64,000 nt of DNA from JBFWMG01 sp050251715 (GTDB lineage: Bacteria; Desulfobacterota; Desulfovibrionia; Desulfovibrionales; Desulfovibrionaceae), in assembly GCA_050251715.1 (NCBI GenBank), contig JBFWMG010000002.1:62001-126000 (forward strand). Reading direction: 5' to 3'. Of the stretch, positions 40,527-48,888 are shown piece by piece (position 1 is the first letter of the stretch; every line of letters starts with the position of its first letter). Below the pieces are notes generated by a model. The model was not told where the DNA came from, did not search any database, and was given only the letters and a program-made list of their open reading frames with translations. Made by a program: the position numbers and the translations under genes.

Positions 40527-40934
40527 ATGGAGGAACTGACCCACAGGCTCATCGAGTTCTACGAGCGGCTTTCCTCGTGGGAGCATGCCGTGGTGCGCGG
40601 CAAGGGGCTCACTTTGCCCCAGATGCACACCATCGAGATCCTGGGCGTGCACCAGGGGCTGCGCATGAAGGAACTGGCCCAGAAGATGGGCGTGACCACG
40701 GGGACGCTGACCGTGCTGGTGGACCGGCTGGTGGACAAGGGACTGGTGGCGCGCACGCCGCACGAGACCGACCGCCGTTCCTACGTGGTGGCGCTCACGC
40801 CCAAGGGGGCGGCGCGCTTTGCCGAGCACCACACGCTGCACCTGGCCCTGACCGCCGAACTGGCCGCCGCCCTGGGCCCGGACGACGCGCAGGGTTTTTC
40901 CGAGATGCTGCGCAAGGTGCTGGAACGGTTCTAG
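40527..40934 (+). CDS. MarR-family transcriptional regulator
   Basis: A 135-residue winged-helix regulator. The recognition part is LRMKELAQKMGVTTGTLTVLVDRLVDKGLV, and the wing is ARTPHETDRRSYVVALTPKG, both standard for MarR. Long N- and C-terminal helices form the dimer. It probably senses a small molecule or metal and controls the transporter gene immediately upstream. GGGAGGGAG precedes ATG 40527. The TAG stop (40932-40934) lies inside the left CTAG of a 107-bp repeat. Confidence 0.92.
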   Translation: MEELTHRLIEFYERLSSWEHAVVRGKGLTLPQMHTIEILGVHQGLRMKELAQKMGVTTGTLTVLVDRLVDKGLVARTPHETDRRSYVVALTPKGAARFAEHHTLHLALTAELAAALGPDDAQGFSEMLRKVLERF

Positions 40935-41037
40935 AGCATCGCAACGTTGAAAAAGATGAGATGCTCTTATGCATTTTGTTGAAATAATGCTTCATTATTT
41001 CAACGCATCGCATTGTCTCAATGCTACAATGCGCTAG
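40931..41037. repeat. 107-bp intergenic repeat, copy 3
   Basis: The best conserved copy. CTAG at both ends, stem GAGCATC/GATGCTC, perfect hairpin GTTGAAATAATG-CTT-CATTATTTCAAC, then GCATTG-TCT-CAATGC and ATGCGCTAG. The upstream MarR gene ends at the left CTAG. Confidence 0.92.
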
Positions 41038-41063
41038 CCGCCGCGAGTCCTACACAACACAAA

Positions 41064-41098
41064 GGCCGCGCCCCAACAGGGACGCGGCCATATTTTTT
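41064..41098 (+). terminator. Intrinsic terminator
   Basis: GGCCGCGCCCC-AACA-GGGACGCGGCC (one mismatch) followed by ATATTTTTT. It terminates rightward transcription from the transporter-MarR operon, just before the convergent gltX. Confidence 0.85.
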
Positions 41099-41117
41099 CG
41101 ACGGAGTCGGGATGCCG

Positions 41118-42512
41118 CTACAGCGCGAGCCCCCGTTCGATGCGCGCCATGACGCGCTCCTTGCCCAGCACCTCCATGGTCTCGAACAGGCCGGGACTCA
41201 CGTTGCACCCGGCCAGGGCCACGCGGATGGGCGCGGCCAGCACCTTGAACTTGATGCCGCGCTCTTCGAGCAGGGCGTGGAACACGGGCTCCATGGCCTC
41301 CTTGGTAAAGGGCGCCACCCCGGCCAGGGCGTCGCGCGCCGCGGCCAGCAGCTCCTTGCCCCCGGCGTCGAGGAATGTGGCCACGTCCTTTTCGGCATAG
41401 TCCAGTGCCAGGTCGTCGATGATGAAGAAGGTGCACATGTCCGCCATCTCGGCCAGGGTCTTGGCCCGGGGCTGGTAGAGCGGCACGATGGTCTCCAGAT
41501 ACAGCGGATCCAGGTCCAGGACATCCTTGAAGTACAGCTGCTCGGCCAGCAGGCCGGCCAGGCGGGCGTGCGAGCATTCCTTGATGTAGTGGCTGTTGAG
41601 CCACAGGAGCTTTTCCGGGTCGAACGCGGCGGGCGACTTGGACAGCCCGGTCGTGGTGAACAGGGAGATGAGCTCTTCGAGCGAAAAGATTTCCTGGTCG
41701 CCGCTGGACCAGCCCAGGCGCACCAGATAGTTGACCAGCGCCTCGGGCAGCAGGCCGTCCTTGTGGTATTCGGTGACCGAGCGTGCGCCGTGCCGCTTGG
41801 ACAGTTTCTTCTTGTCCTGGCCGTGGATGAGCGGCACGTGGCCAAAGGCGGGCAGGTCGAAGCCAAAGGCGCGGTAGAGCTGGATCTGGCGGAAGGTGTT
41901 GTTCACGTGGTCGTCGCCCCGGATGACGTGGGTCACGCCCATCTCGTGGTCGTCCACCACCACGGCCAGGTTGTAGGTGGGCGAGCCGTCGGAGCGGCGC
42001 AGGATCATGTCGTCCATCTCCGCGTTGTCCACGCCCATGGCGCCCTTGACCAGGTCGTCGTACACGGTGCGGCCGTCCAGCGGGCCTTTCAGGCGCACCA
42101 CACGGCCCTCGCCGGGGCCAAGGCCGCGCTCGCGGCAGCGGCCGTTGTACTTGGGCTTTTGCCCCTTGGCCCGCGCCTCTTCGCGCATGGCCTCCACCTC
42201 TTCGGGCGTGCATTCGCACCAGTAGGCGTGGCCGGTTTCCAGCAGCGTGTCGATGTGGGCGTTGTACAGGTCGAACCGCTCGCTCTGGTAGATGGGCTCG
42301 CCGTCCCAGGTCAGGCCCAGCCAATACAACGATTCGAGGATGGCGTCGGTCATCTCCTGGGTGGAGCGTTCGCGGTCCGTGTCCTCGATGCGCAGGCGGA
42401 ATTCACCGCCGCTCTGCCGCGCCAGCAGCCAACTGAAGATGGCCGTGCGCGCGCCGCCGATATGCAGAAATCCCGTGGGGCTGGGAGCGAAACGGGTCAC
42501 TATCTTGGTCAT
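41118..42512 (-). CDS. gltX: Glutamyl-tRNA synthetase
   Basis: A 464-residue class I aminoacyl-tRNA synthetase. The HIGH-type motif is PSPTGFLHIGGART near the N-terminus, the KMSKS-type motif is DKKKLSKRHGA (~240). Also typical are WLLARQSGGEFRLRIEDTDRERS and GDDHVNNTFRQIQLYRAFG. The C-terminal third is the helical anticodon-binding domain. ATG 42512 gives the standard start MTKIVTRFAPSPTG; the frame continues upstream without homology. It converges with the MarR gene and has a 107-bp repeat about 80 bases upstream. Confidence 0.96.
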   Translation of the reverse strand: MTKIVTRFAPSPTGFLHIGGARTAIFSWLLARQSGGEFRLRIEDTDRERSTQEMTDAILESLYWLGLTWDGEPIYQSERFDLYNAHIDTLLETGHAYWCECTPEEVEAMREEARAKGQKPKYNGRCRERGLGPGEGRVVRLKGPLDGRTVYDDLVKGAMGVDNAEMDDMILRRSDGSPTYNLAVVVDDHEMGVTHVIRGDDHVNNTFRQIQLYRAFGFDLPAFGHVPLIHGQDKKKLSKRHGARSVTEYHKDGLLPEALVNYLVRLGWSSGDQEIFSLEELISLFTTTGLSKSPAAFDPEKLLWLNSHYIKECSHARLAGLLAEQLYFKDVLDLDPLYLETIVPLYQPRAKTLAEMADMCTFFIIDDLALDYAEKDVATFLDAGGKELLAAARDALAGVAPFTKEAMEPVFHALLEERGIKFKVLAAPIRVALAGCNVSPGLFETMEVLGKERVMARIERGLAL

Positions 42513-42594
42513 GCACTCTTCCCTTTGTGGTGCGCGCCGCCATGGCCCGCCGTGCCGCGGGCGCTGGTCCGGTGCGCCGTGAATAGTCCGTGGT

Positions 42595-42701
42595 CTAGAG
42601 CATCCCAACCTTGAAAAGGTTTAGATGCCATTATGCATTTTCTTGAAATAATGGGGCATTGTCTCGGAAACACGTCTTGTTTCAAGACGAAAACGCGCTA
42701 G
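42595..42701. repeat. 107-bp intergenic repeat, copy 4
   Basis: CTAG at both ends. The middle is diverged (TTGAAATAATGGGGCATTGTCTC), so the central hairpin is imperfect; a hairpin GTCTTG-TTT-CAAGAC replaces the usual GCATTG/CAATGC by compensating changes. The stop codon of the downstream-reading NifU gene (CTA at 42698-42700) is in the right CTAG. Confidence 0.85.
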
Positions 42702-42919
42702 ACGGCTTCCACGCGCGATATTTCCGGCACTTCCTTGAACAGCACGCGCTCCACGCCGCCTTTCAGGGTCTGCGCCGCCATGGGGCAGCCTTTGCACGCG
42801 CCGGTCAGCCGCACCTTCACCACGCCGTCTTCGGTCACATCCACCAGCTCGATATCGCCGCCGTCGGATTGCAGGATGGGGCGCACCTTGGCCAATGCCG
42901 CTTCGACTTTTGCTCGCAT
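42698..42919 (-). CDS. NifU C-terminal-domain protein (Fe-S scaffold/carrier)
   Basis: A 73-residue stand-alone NifU C-terminal domain, which carries a labile 4Fe-4S cluster for delivery to apoproteins. Marks: VEAALAKVRPILQSDGGDIELVDV and ACKGCPMAAQTLKGGVERVL with the CxxC pair. ATG 42919 (MRAKVEAAL) is chosen as the usual start of this short form, with GGGAGAAC upstream. Its TAG stop is formed by the CTAG end of a 107-bp repeat, and gltX follows on the same strand, so read-through from this gene into gltX is possible. Confidence 0.92.
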   Translation of the reverse strand: MRAKVEAALAKVRPILQSDGGDIELVDVTEDGVVKVRLTGACKGCPMAAQTLKGGVERVLFKEVPEISRVEAV

Positions 42920-43085
42920 GATGTTCTCCCTGGTATAGAGGATTGCCGGGCCGCGCGGCAGCGCACCGCCGTGTCCGGCCCGCACCCGTGCTGACAACTA
43001 GTGCTTCGCGCCCTTCCTGTCAACGCGGGCGCGCCATGGGACGGCATGCCCCTTCCCAAGTGGCGAATGAGACTTATCTTAAAGG

Positions 43086-43236
43086 GCTATTGAACAAGGC
43101 CGTCCTGGCCTTTTTCAACCCGGGCTGGCAAAAACGTGGTTTTGCCAGCCCTCACGAATCATGAACTTCTCTTTGTTCGGTTCATGATTCGGCGCGCCTT
43201 CCTGGCGCGCACAGGCTGTTTTTCAACAGCCTGTCA
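43086..43236. repeat. 157-bp-type hairpin element, copy C (inverted)
   Basis: Inverted and somewhat diverged copy of the elements at 14174 and 19445: GGCCTTTTTCAA, CTGGCAAAAACG/TTTTGCCAG, ATCATGAA/TTCATGAT, GGCGCGCC/GGCGCGC and GGCTGTTTTTCAACAGCC in reverse order. The left end (TATTGAACAAGGCC) has decayed. It fills most of the gap before the MATE gene; the remaining bases of that gap show nothing. Confidence 0.8.
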
Positions 43237-43300
43237 ACCGCTGTTGACCGCCCCCGCAGGCTTCTGCATAGTGGGCGCCCCGTTGCACCCCCAAACCGGC

Positions 43301-44740
43301 ATGCCGTCCATGATGAACGACCCGTCCCGCCCCATAGGCGACCGCGCCACCTACCGGACCATCTGGCGACTGGCCTGGCCCCAGATGTTGATGATGGTCT
43401 TCCATTTTCTCATCGGGTTCATGGATGTGCTGGTGGCCGGGCGCATAGGCAAGGACGTGCAGGCGTCCATGGGCATCGTGTCGCAAAGCCTGTTCTTCTT
43501 TCTCATCATCGCCCAGGCCGTGGCCAACGGCAGCGTGTCCGCCATCAGCCAGTCGGCGGGCGCGGGACTGCCGCGCCGGGTGGCGCGCTATGTGGGCTTG
43601 TGCCTCATGGCGGGCGTGGCGGGCGGCGGGGTCATCGTGGTGCTGGGGCTCGCCCTGCACACCCCGTTTCTGGCCGCCCTGCAGGTGCCCGAGGCCATTG
43701 CCCCGGTCGCGGGCTACATGCTCAGCGTGATCCTGCTGACGCTGCCCGCCTATTCGCTGCTGCTCATCACCAACGCGGTGTTCCGCGCCCTCAAGCAGGT
43801 CCACATCCCCCTGTACACCATGATCGTCATCACCGTGGTCAACACCCTGGGCGATTTCGGCCTGGGCCTTGGCTGGTGGGGGCTGCCCAACATGGGCTAC
43901 CGGGGGCTGGTGTGGGCCACCTTCGGCTCCGTGACCATGGGCATGCTCTTCAACGTGCTGGTGCTGGCGCGGCAGGGCTTGTTGCGCCGCGCCTCGTTTC
44001 CGCCCCTGCGCTGGATACGGCCCGCGCTGCCGTACCTGGTCAAGGTGGCCTGGCCCGTGGGGCTGATGCAAGTGCTCTGGCAGACCGGGTACATGGTGCT
44101 GTACGCCATCACCGCATCGCTGCCCACGGAAAGCGTGAACGCCCTGGCGGGCATGACCACGGGCATGCGCGTGGAATCGATTTTGTTCCTGCCCGGTTTC
44201 GCCTTCAACATGACCGCCTCGGTGCTGGTGGGGCATTACCTGGGCGCGGGACGGCCCGACGAGGCCAGGCGCGCCGCGTTGCGCCTGGTGGGATTCGGGT
44301 GCACCATGGTCAGCGTCATGGGTTTTCTGGTCTGGCAATGGATCACGCCCATCGTGGCCTTCATCGCGCCGCAGGCCGAGGTGCAGGCCCATGCCACAGG
44401 CTATCTCTGGTACAACATCCTGGCCATCCCGTTCACCGTGGGCAGCGTGACCATGGCCGGGGTCATGACCGGCGCGGGCGCGACATTCTTCACCATGATC
44501 GTCTACGGCGGGGCCACGTGGCTCGTGCGCCTGCCGTTGGCCTACCTGCTCGGCCATGTGTGGTGGGGCACGTCCACCGGCATTTGGGCCGCCATGCTCG
44601 TCTCCCAAATCATCCAGGCCTCGGTCATGTTCCTTGTGCTTGTGTCGGGCCGCTGGAGCAAGTATGGGATGCGCAAAAAAAGAAACCAGCAACCCCCGGT
44701 CCCGCCGGGAGGAGTTCGTAATGGGCCAGCCGCACTTTGA
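43301..44740 (+). CDS. MATE-family efflux protein
   Basis: A 479-residue inner-membrane protein with about twelve hydrophobic helices in two similar halves: the first starts RTIWRLAWPQMLMMVFHFLIGFMDVLVAGRIG and the second repeats the pattern from ALPYLVKVAWPVGLMQVLWQTGYMVL. MATE transporters export cationic drugs and other small molecules using Na+ or H+. The start is uncertain among ATG 43301, 43310 and 43313; further upstream the frame lies in a repeat element and is not coding. The 3' end overlaps the next gene by 20 bases, so translation is coupled. Confidence 0.92.
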   Translation: MPSMMNDPSRPIGDRATYRTIWRLAWPQMLMMVFHFLIGFMDVLVAGRIGKDVQASMGIVSQSLFFFLIIAQAVANGSVSAISQSAGAGLPRRVARYVGLCLMAGVAGGGVIVVLGLALHTPFLAALQVPEAIAPVAGYMLSVILLTLPAYSLLLITNAVFRALKQVHIPLYTMIVITVVNTLGDFGLGLGWWGLPNMGYRGLVWATFGSVTMGMLFNVLVLARQGLLRRASFPPLRWIRPALPYLVKVAWPVGLMQVLWQTGYMVLYAITASLPTESVNALAGMTTGMRVESILFLPGFAFNMTASVLVGHYLGAGRPDEARRAALRLVGFGCTMVSVMGFLVWQWITPIVAFIAPQAEVQAHATGYLWYNILAIPFTVGSVTMAGVMTGAGATFFTMIVYGGATWLVRLPLAYLLGHVWWGTSTGIWAAMLVSQIIQASVMFLVLVSGRWSKYGMRKKRNQQPPVPPGGVRNGPAAL

Positions 44741-45599
44741 GCCTGTTTCCGCGGGAAGATTCCGCGAATACCGTGAACGGTTCGCCACCACCCCGCAGAA
44801 GGTGTCGGACTACAGTTTCGCCAACATCTGGGGCTGGGCCGAGCACTACGGCCTGGAATGGTCGTGGGGCCAAACCTGCGTCTTCATCCGCCAGACCAAG
44901 CCGCGCCTTTTGTATTGGGCGCCCGTGGGGCCGTGGCATGGGCCGGACTGGACCATGTGCCCCCATGTGACCACCATCAACGAATTCACCCGCGTGCCCG
45001 AAGAGCTTGCCCTGCTGTGGAAGGCCCAGATGGGCGACCGCTGCGTGCTGGAAGAGGCGCGCGGGCACTGGGACTATGTGTATCGCGTGGAGGATCTGGC
45101 CGAGCTCAAGGGCAACAAGTTCCACCGCAAGAAGAACCAGGTCAACCAGTTCCGTAAGAACTACCTCTTCGAGTACCGCGACCTGACCACGGACTGCATC
45201 GAGGAAACCCTGGACATGCAGCACGAGTGGATCAAGTGGCAGGAGTTGGAGGACAGCGCGCCGCTGCTGGCGGAAAACCAGGCCATTGCCCGCGTGTTGC
45301 AGGGGTGGGACCGTTTCGACATGCTGCTGGGCGGCGCGTTGCGCATCAATGATGAGATGGTGGCCTATACCGTGGCCGAGCCGCTCACCGACGACACGCT
45401 GGTCATCCATTTCGAAAAGGGCAAGCCCGGCGTCAAGGGCGTGTACCAGGCCATCAACCAGATGTTCCTGCATGAGGCCGGGGCGCGGTACGCCCTGGTC
45501 AACCGCGAGCAGGATCTGGATGACGAGGGGTTGCGCAAGGCCAAGATGTCGTACTATCCTGACCACTTCATGAAGAAGTACAACGTCCGCATCCTGTAG
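44721..45599 (+). CDS. DUF2156-family (GNAT-like) protein
   Basis: A 292-residue cytoplasmic protein of the DUF2156 family, whose fold is a pair of GNAT-like acyltransferase domains related to the catalytic part of lysyl-phosphatidylglycerol synthetases and Fem-type transferases. Visible features: DYSFANIWGWAEHYGLEW near the start, ELKGNKFHRKKNQVNQFRKNY in the middle and the C-terminal GVYQAINQMFLHEAGARYALVNREQDLDDEGLRKAKMSYYP typical of the family. GGGAGGAG precedes ATG 44721. It begins inside the 3' end of the MATE gene. A role in modifying lipids or amino-acyl compounds is possible; substrate unknown. Confidence 0.85.
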   Translation: MGQPHFEPVSAGRFREYRERFATTPQKVSDYSFANIWGWAEHYGLEWSWGQTCVFIRQTKPRLLYWAPVGPWHGPDWTMCPHVTTINEFTRVPEELALLWKAQMGDRCVLEEARGHWDYVYRVEDLAELKGNKFHRKKNQVNQFRKNYLFEYRDLTTDCIEETLDMQHEWIKWQELEDSAPLLAENQAIARVLQGWDRFDMLLGGALRINDEMVAYTVAEPLTDDTLVIHFEKGKPGVKGVYQAINQMFLHEAGARYALVNREQDLDDEGLRKAKMSYYPDHFMKKYNVRIL

Positions 45600-45727
45600 C
45601 GCCTGTGCGTCTCGGGGGACGGGCTCCTTGGAAGACGTTCTTGTCGTTTCATGGTAATGCACAAGGACTTCAAACGGTTTCCAATATCGGGACGCCCCAG
45701 CGCCGCCCCCGGAGGCCCACGGCCCGC

Positions 45728-46873
45728 ATGAACATCCTCTTCCTGACCCGCGACCTGCACTTTGGCGGGGCCGAGCGCCAGCTCATCAACCTGGCCAACG
45801 GCCTGGCCGGGCGCGGGCATGCGGTGACCGTGGCGGTGTTCTACGCGGGCGGCGGGCTGGAGCGGGAGCTGGACCGGGAACGGGTGGGGTTCGTGGATCT
45901 GCGAAAACGCGGGCGGTGGGACGCGCCAGGGTTCGTGGCCCGGCTGGTGGGCTGCGTGCGGCGGGTGCGCCCCGACATCGTGCACGGCTATCTGGGCACG
46001 CCCAACATCCTGACCGCGCTGCTCAAGCCGTTTTTTCCGCGCACGCGCATGGTGTGGGGCGTGCGCGCCTCCAACGTGGATTTTTCCCGCTATGACCGGC
46101 TGTCGCGCTGGTCGTTCCGGGCCGAGTGCCTGCTCTCGCGCTGCGCGGATTTCGTCATCGCCAATTCGCACGCCGGGCGGGCGTTCGTGCTGGACAAGGG
46201 GTTTCCCGCCGCGCGCACCACGGTCATTCCCAACGGCCTGGACGTGGCGCGCTTTGTCCCGGACCCGGAGGCCGGGCGGGCGGTGCGCGCCGCGTGGGGC
46301 GTGCCGGACGGCGCGGTGCTGGTGGGCGCGGTGGGGCGCATCGACCCCATGAAGGATTATCCCACCTTTTTACGCGCCGCCGCACTGCTGGCGGAGCGGG
46401 AAAAGGGCGGGGAAGGGCGCGCCATGCGCTTTGTCGTGGTGGGCGGCGGCCCGGACCGGGCCGTGGACGACCTGCGGCGGCTGGCCGGGGAGCTGGGGCT
46501 GGGCGGCCGGGTGGTGTTCAGCCCGCCGCGCACCGACCTGCCCGCCGTGTACAGCGCGCTCGACCTGTTCTGCCTGGCATCGGCCTATGGCGAGGGGTTT
46601 CCCAACGTGCTGGCCGAGGCCATGGCGTGCGGTGCGCCGTGCGCGGCCACGGACGTGGGCGACGCGGCGGTCATCATGGGCGATGCGGGCCGTGCCGTGG
46701 CGCCGGGCGATCCCGTTGCGCTGGCCGAGGCCATGGCCGCCATGCTGCAACGCGCCGGGGCCGAGGGCGAGGCGTTGGCCCAGGCCGCGCGGGCGCGCAT
46801 CGTGGACCATTTCACCATCCCCCATCTCGTGGCGCGCAGCGAGTCGGTCCTCTTGGCCCTGCTGGGCCGCTGA
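45728..46873 (+). CDS. Glycosyltransferase family 4 protein
   Basis: A 381-residue GT-B glycosyltransferase. The N-terminal domain begins NILFLTRDLHFGGAERQLINLANGL, and the C-terminal donor-binding domain has VGRIDPMKDYPTFLRAA and the signature GEGFPNVLAEAMACGAPCAATDVGD with the expected two glutamates. These enzymes move sugars from nucleotide donors onto polysaccharide or lipid acceptors. No other polysaccharide genes are adjacent, so the product is unknown. ATG 45728 is preferred; the frame to the left of it shows no family sequence. Confidence 0.93.
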   Translation: MNILFLTRDLHFGGAERQLINLANGLAGRGHAVTVAVFYAGGGLERELDRERVGFVDLRKRGRWDAPGFVARLVGCVRRVRPDIVHGYLGTPNILTALLKPFFPRTRMVWGVRASNVDFSRYDRLSRWSFRAECLLSRCADFVIANSHAGRAFVLDKGFPAARTTVIPNGLDVARFVPDPEAGRAVRAAWGVPDGAVLVGAVGRIDPMKDYPTFLRAAALLAEREKGGEGRAMRFVVVGGGPDRAVDDLRRLAGELGLGGRVVFSPPRTDLPAVYSALDLFCLASAYGEGFPNVLAEAMACGAPCAATDVGDAAVIMGDAGRAVAPGDPVALAEAMAAMLQRAGAEGEALAQAARARIVDHFTIPHLVARSESVLLALLGR

Positions 46874-47004
46874 CACCCCGCCGCGCGTTGCCCGCCGGAC
46901 GGTTTGCCGCCCGCGCGTCCGCCGTCCTTCCGCCTCACGAGCCTCCCATCCAGACAGGTGTCCGGCATCAGCCGGGGCGCGCTGTTGCGGTTTATTGGGG
47001 AAGC

Positions 47005-47568
47005 CTATTGCACCAGGGTGCGCATCTGGCCCAGCACGTGCGACAGGTAGGCATGGGCGCTCTTGAGCCGTTTGTTGTCCTTGCCCGCCTGTATCTTGAT
47101 GGAGTTCATGAGGCCGCCCGTGGTGAGGGGGCGGCTTTTGGACTGGCCGCGCGACCAGGTGGAGGCGTCGATGGAGCGGTATTCGATGCACTGGGCGCGC
47201 CCTGGGCATTGTATCTCGAAAAACTCGTTGGCGTAGTCCGGTGCGCCCAGCGTGACCTTGGCGGGCTCGATACGGTAGACGTAGCGCCCGTCCCACTGCA
47301 TGTTCACCCCCTCATTGTCGCGGTTTTCCCCCACATAGGCCTCGCCGATGATGAGAAACCCCTCATGCGCCTCGAAAACGTATTTCTTCTTGTAATAGCT
47401 GGAAAAACCGCCGCCATAGTCGGAAAGCGATTCGACCTCGCCCAGGGATTGGTTGAGCGTGGCCAACGTGGCGTTGAGGCCGTCGTCGGCAAGCACGGGC
47501 TGGGGCGCGGCAAGCAGGGTGGCGATGGCCAGGGCGGGCAGGATCAGCGTGTTCAGGAGGGTGCGCAT
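47005..47568 (-). CDS. Exported protein of unknown function
   Basis: A 187-residue protein with a clear Sec signal (MRTLLNTLILPALAIATLLAAPQPVLA, cut before DDG). The mature part has GFSSYYKKKYVFEAHEGFLIIGEAYVGE and two cysteines in EIQCPGRAQCIEYRS that may form a disulfide. I do not recognise a family. It would be periplasmic or outer-membrane associated. ATG 47568 has AGGAGGGTG close upstream. An 18-bp tandem repeat tract lies upstream, between it and the ABC ATPase gene. Confidence 0.75.
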   Translation of the reverse strand: MRTLLNTLILPALAIATLLAAPQPVLADDGLNATLATLNQSLGEVESLSDYGGGFSSYYKKKYVFEAHEGFLIIGEAYVGENRDNEGVNMQWDGRYVYRIEPAKVTLGAPDYANEFFEIQCPGRAQCIEYRSIDASTWSRGQSKSRPLTTGGLMNSIKIQAGKDNKRLKSAHAYLSHVLGQMRTLVQ

Positions 47569-47713
47569 GGGCGTCTCCGGACGTTGCGGGTTTTTGATAC
47601 GCGGAGTGTACGGGAAAACCGTGCGCAAGACCAGCCTTTGCGCGGCCAGGCGGCATCCCGGGCCGCTGGGCGCGGCCCGGGACGGGAACGCGGCTCGTGC
47701 CCAGAACGCGGGG

Positions 47714-47785
47714 CGAAATACGGACGCGGAACGAAATACGGACGCGGAACGGGATACGGACGCGGCACGGGATACGGATGACGGC
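47714..47785. repeat. Four 18-bp tandem repeats
   Basis: Units such as CGAAATACGGACGCGGAA start at 47714, 47732, 47750 and (diverged) 47768. The first two are identical. The period is a multiple of three and frames are open through it, but there is no start with a ribosome site, so coding is doubtful. Confidence 0.8.
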
Positions 47786-47820
47786 GGCTGGGACGCGGCG
47801 CGGGCAGGGCTGGGCCGGTG

Positions 47821-48795
47821 TCAGGCGTGCAGCCAGCAGCGCACGGAACGGTCGCCCCGCGTGACAAGGGGTGGCGTTTCCGCGCGGCAACGGTCGAACG
47901 CCTGGGGGCAGCGGGGGTGGAAGGAGCAGCCCGAGGGCAGCGCGGCCAGGCTGGGCACCACCCCGGCGATGGGCGTGAGCGCGGCGTGGGGCTGGCCGGG
48001 CGCGGGCACGCGGGGCAGCGAATGGAGCAACCCCTGGGTGTAGGGGTGCAGCGGGTCGGCAAAAAGCGGCCCCACGGCGGCGGACTCGACAATGTGGCCG
48101 GTGTACATGACCACGGCGCGGGAGCAGGTCTGGGCCACCACGCCCAGGTCGTGGGTGATGAGCAGGATGGCCGCGCCCTTGCGCTCCTGCAGGTCGAGCA
48201 TGAGCCGCAGGATCTGGGCCTGGATGGTCACGTCCAGCGCGGTGGTGGGCTCGTCGGCCAGGATGAGGTCCGGGTCGCAGGCCAGGGCCATGGCAATGAC
48301 CACGCGTTGGCGCATGCCGCCGGAAAACTCGTGGGGGTAGCTTTTCAGGCGCTGGGCCGCGTTGGGGATGCCGACCAGGTGGAACAGCTCGGCCGTGGCG
48401 GCCAGCGCCTCGCGTTCGGGCAGGCGGCGGTGCAGGCGGATGGCCTCGGCCACCTGCTCGCCCACGGGAAAGACCGGATTGAGCGAGGTCATGGGCTCCT
48501 GGAAGATCATGGAAATCTGGTTGCCGCGCACCGCGCGCATGGCGGACTCGGGCAGGGCGAGCAGGTCGCGCCCCTTGAACAGCGCCGAGCCGCCCACGAT
48601 CTTGGCGGGCGGGTCGGGCACCAGGCGCAGGATGGACAAGGCGAGCATGGTCTTGCCGCAGCCGGACTCGCCCACCACGCCCACGGTTTCGCGGGCATCG
48701 AGGCGCAGGTCCACCTTGTTGACGGCGCGCGCGACGCCCTGGGGCGTGTGCAGGTGGGTTTCAAGTCCCTGGATGTCGAGCAAGGGTGCGGTCAT
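47821..48795 (-). CDS. DppD/OppD-type ABC transporter ATPase (orphan)
   Basis: A 324-residue peptide/nickel-type ABC ATPase. Walker A GESGCGKTMLA, Q-loop MIFQEPMTSLNPVF, signature HEFSGGMRQRVVIAMAL, Walker B DLILADEPTTALD and the H-loop LLITHDLGV are intact. The C-terminal cysteine motif CSFHPRCPQAFDRC is typical of the DppD/OppD subgroup and can bind an Fe-S cluster. Partner permeases, the DppF-type ATPase and the binding protein are not in the window, so they are encoded elsewhere or lost. ATG 48795 gives the usual start. A strong terminator lies just upstream, between it and the response regulator gene. Confidence 0.9.
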   Translation of the reverse strand: MTAPLLDIQGLETHLHTPQGVARAVNKVDLRLDARETVGVVGESGCGKTMLALSILRLVPDPPAKIVGGSALFKGRDLLALPESAMRAVRGNQISMIFQEPMTSLNPVFPVGEQVAEAIRLHRRLPEREALAATAELFHLVGIPNAAQRLKSYPHEFSGGMRQRVVIAMALACDPDLILADEPTTALDVTIQAQILRLMLDLQERKGAAILLITHDLGVVAQTCSRAVVMYTGHIVESAAVGPLFADPLHPYTQGLLHSLPRVPAPGQPHAALTPIAGVVPSLAALPSGCSFHPRCPQAFDRCRAETPPLVTRGDRSVRCWLHA

Positions 48796-48821
48796 GCGGG
48801 GTCTCCGGTCGGTCACGCGCA

Positions 48822-48859
48822 AGGCGGGCCTGTGGCCGCATGAGGCCACAGGCCCGCCT
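48822..48859 (-). terminator. Strong hairpin terminator after response regulator gene
   Basis: A perfect 16-bp stem, AGGCGGGCCTGTGGCC / GGCCACAGGCCCGCCT, loop GCATGA. It is downstream of the response regulator and upstream of the ABC ATPase on the minus strand. No T-run follows. Confidence 0.7.
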
Positions 48860-48888
48860 GAAAGTCAAACGCGGGGGTGCGAGAGGGG

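Noticed and set aside
43136..43300. Extended N-terminus for the MATE protein
   Set aside because: The in-frame sequence upstream lies in a hairpin-rich repeat that gives the same peptide at other copies, so it is not coding.
47580..48092. Proline/arginine repeat protein across the 18-bp repeats on the minus strand
   Set aside because: The frame is open because the period is a multiple of three, but there is no start site and most of it overlaps the real ABC ATPase gene.
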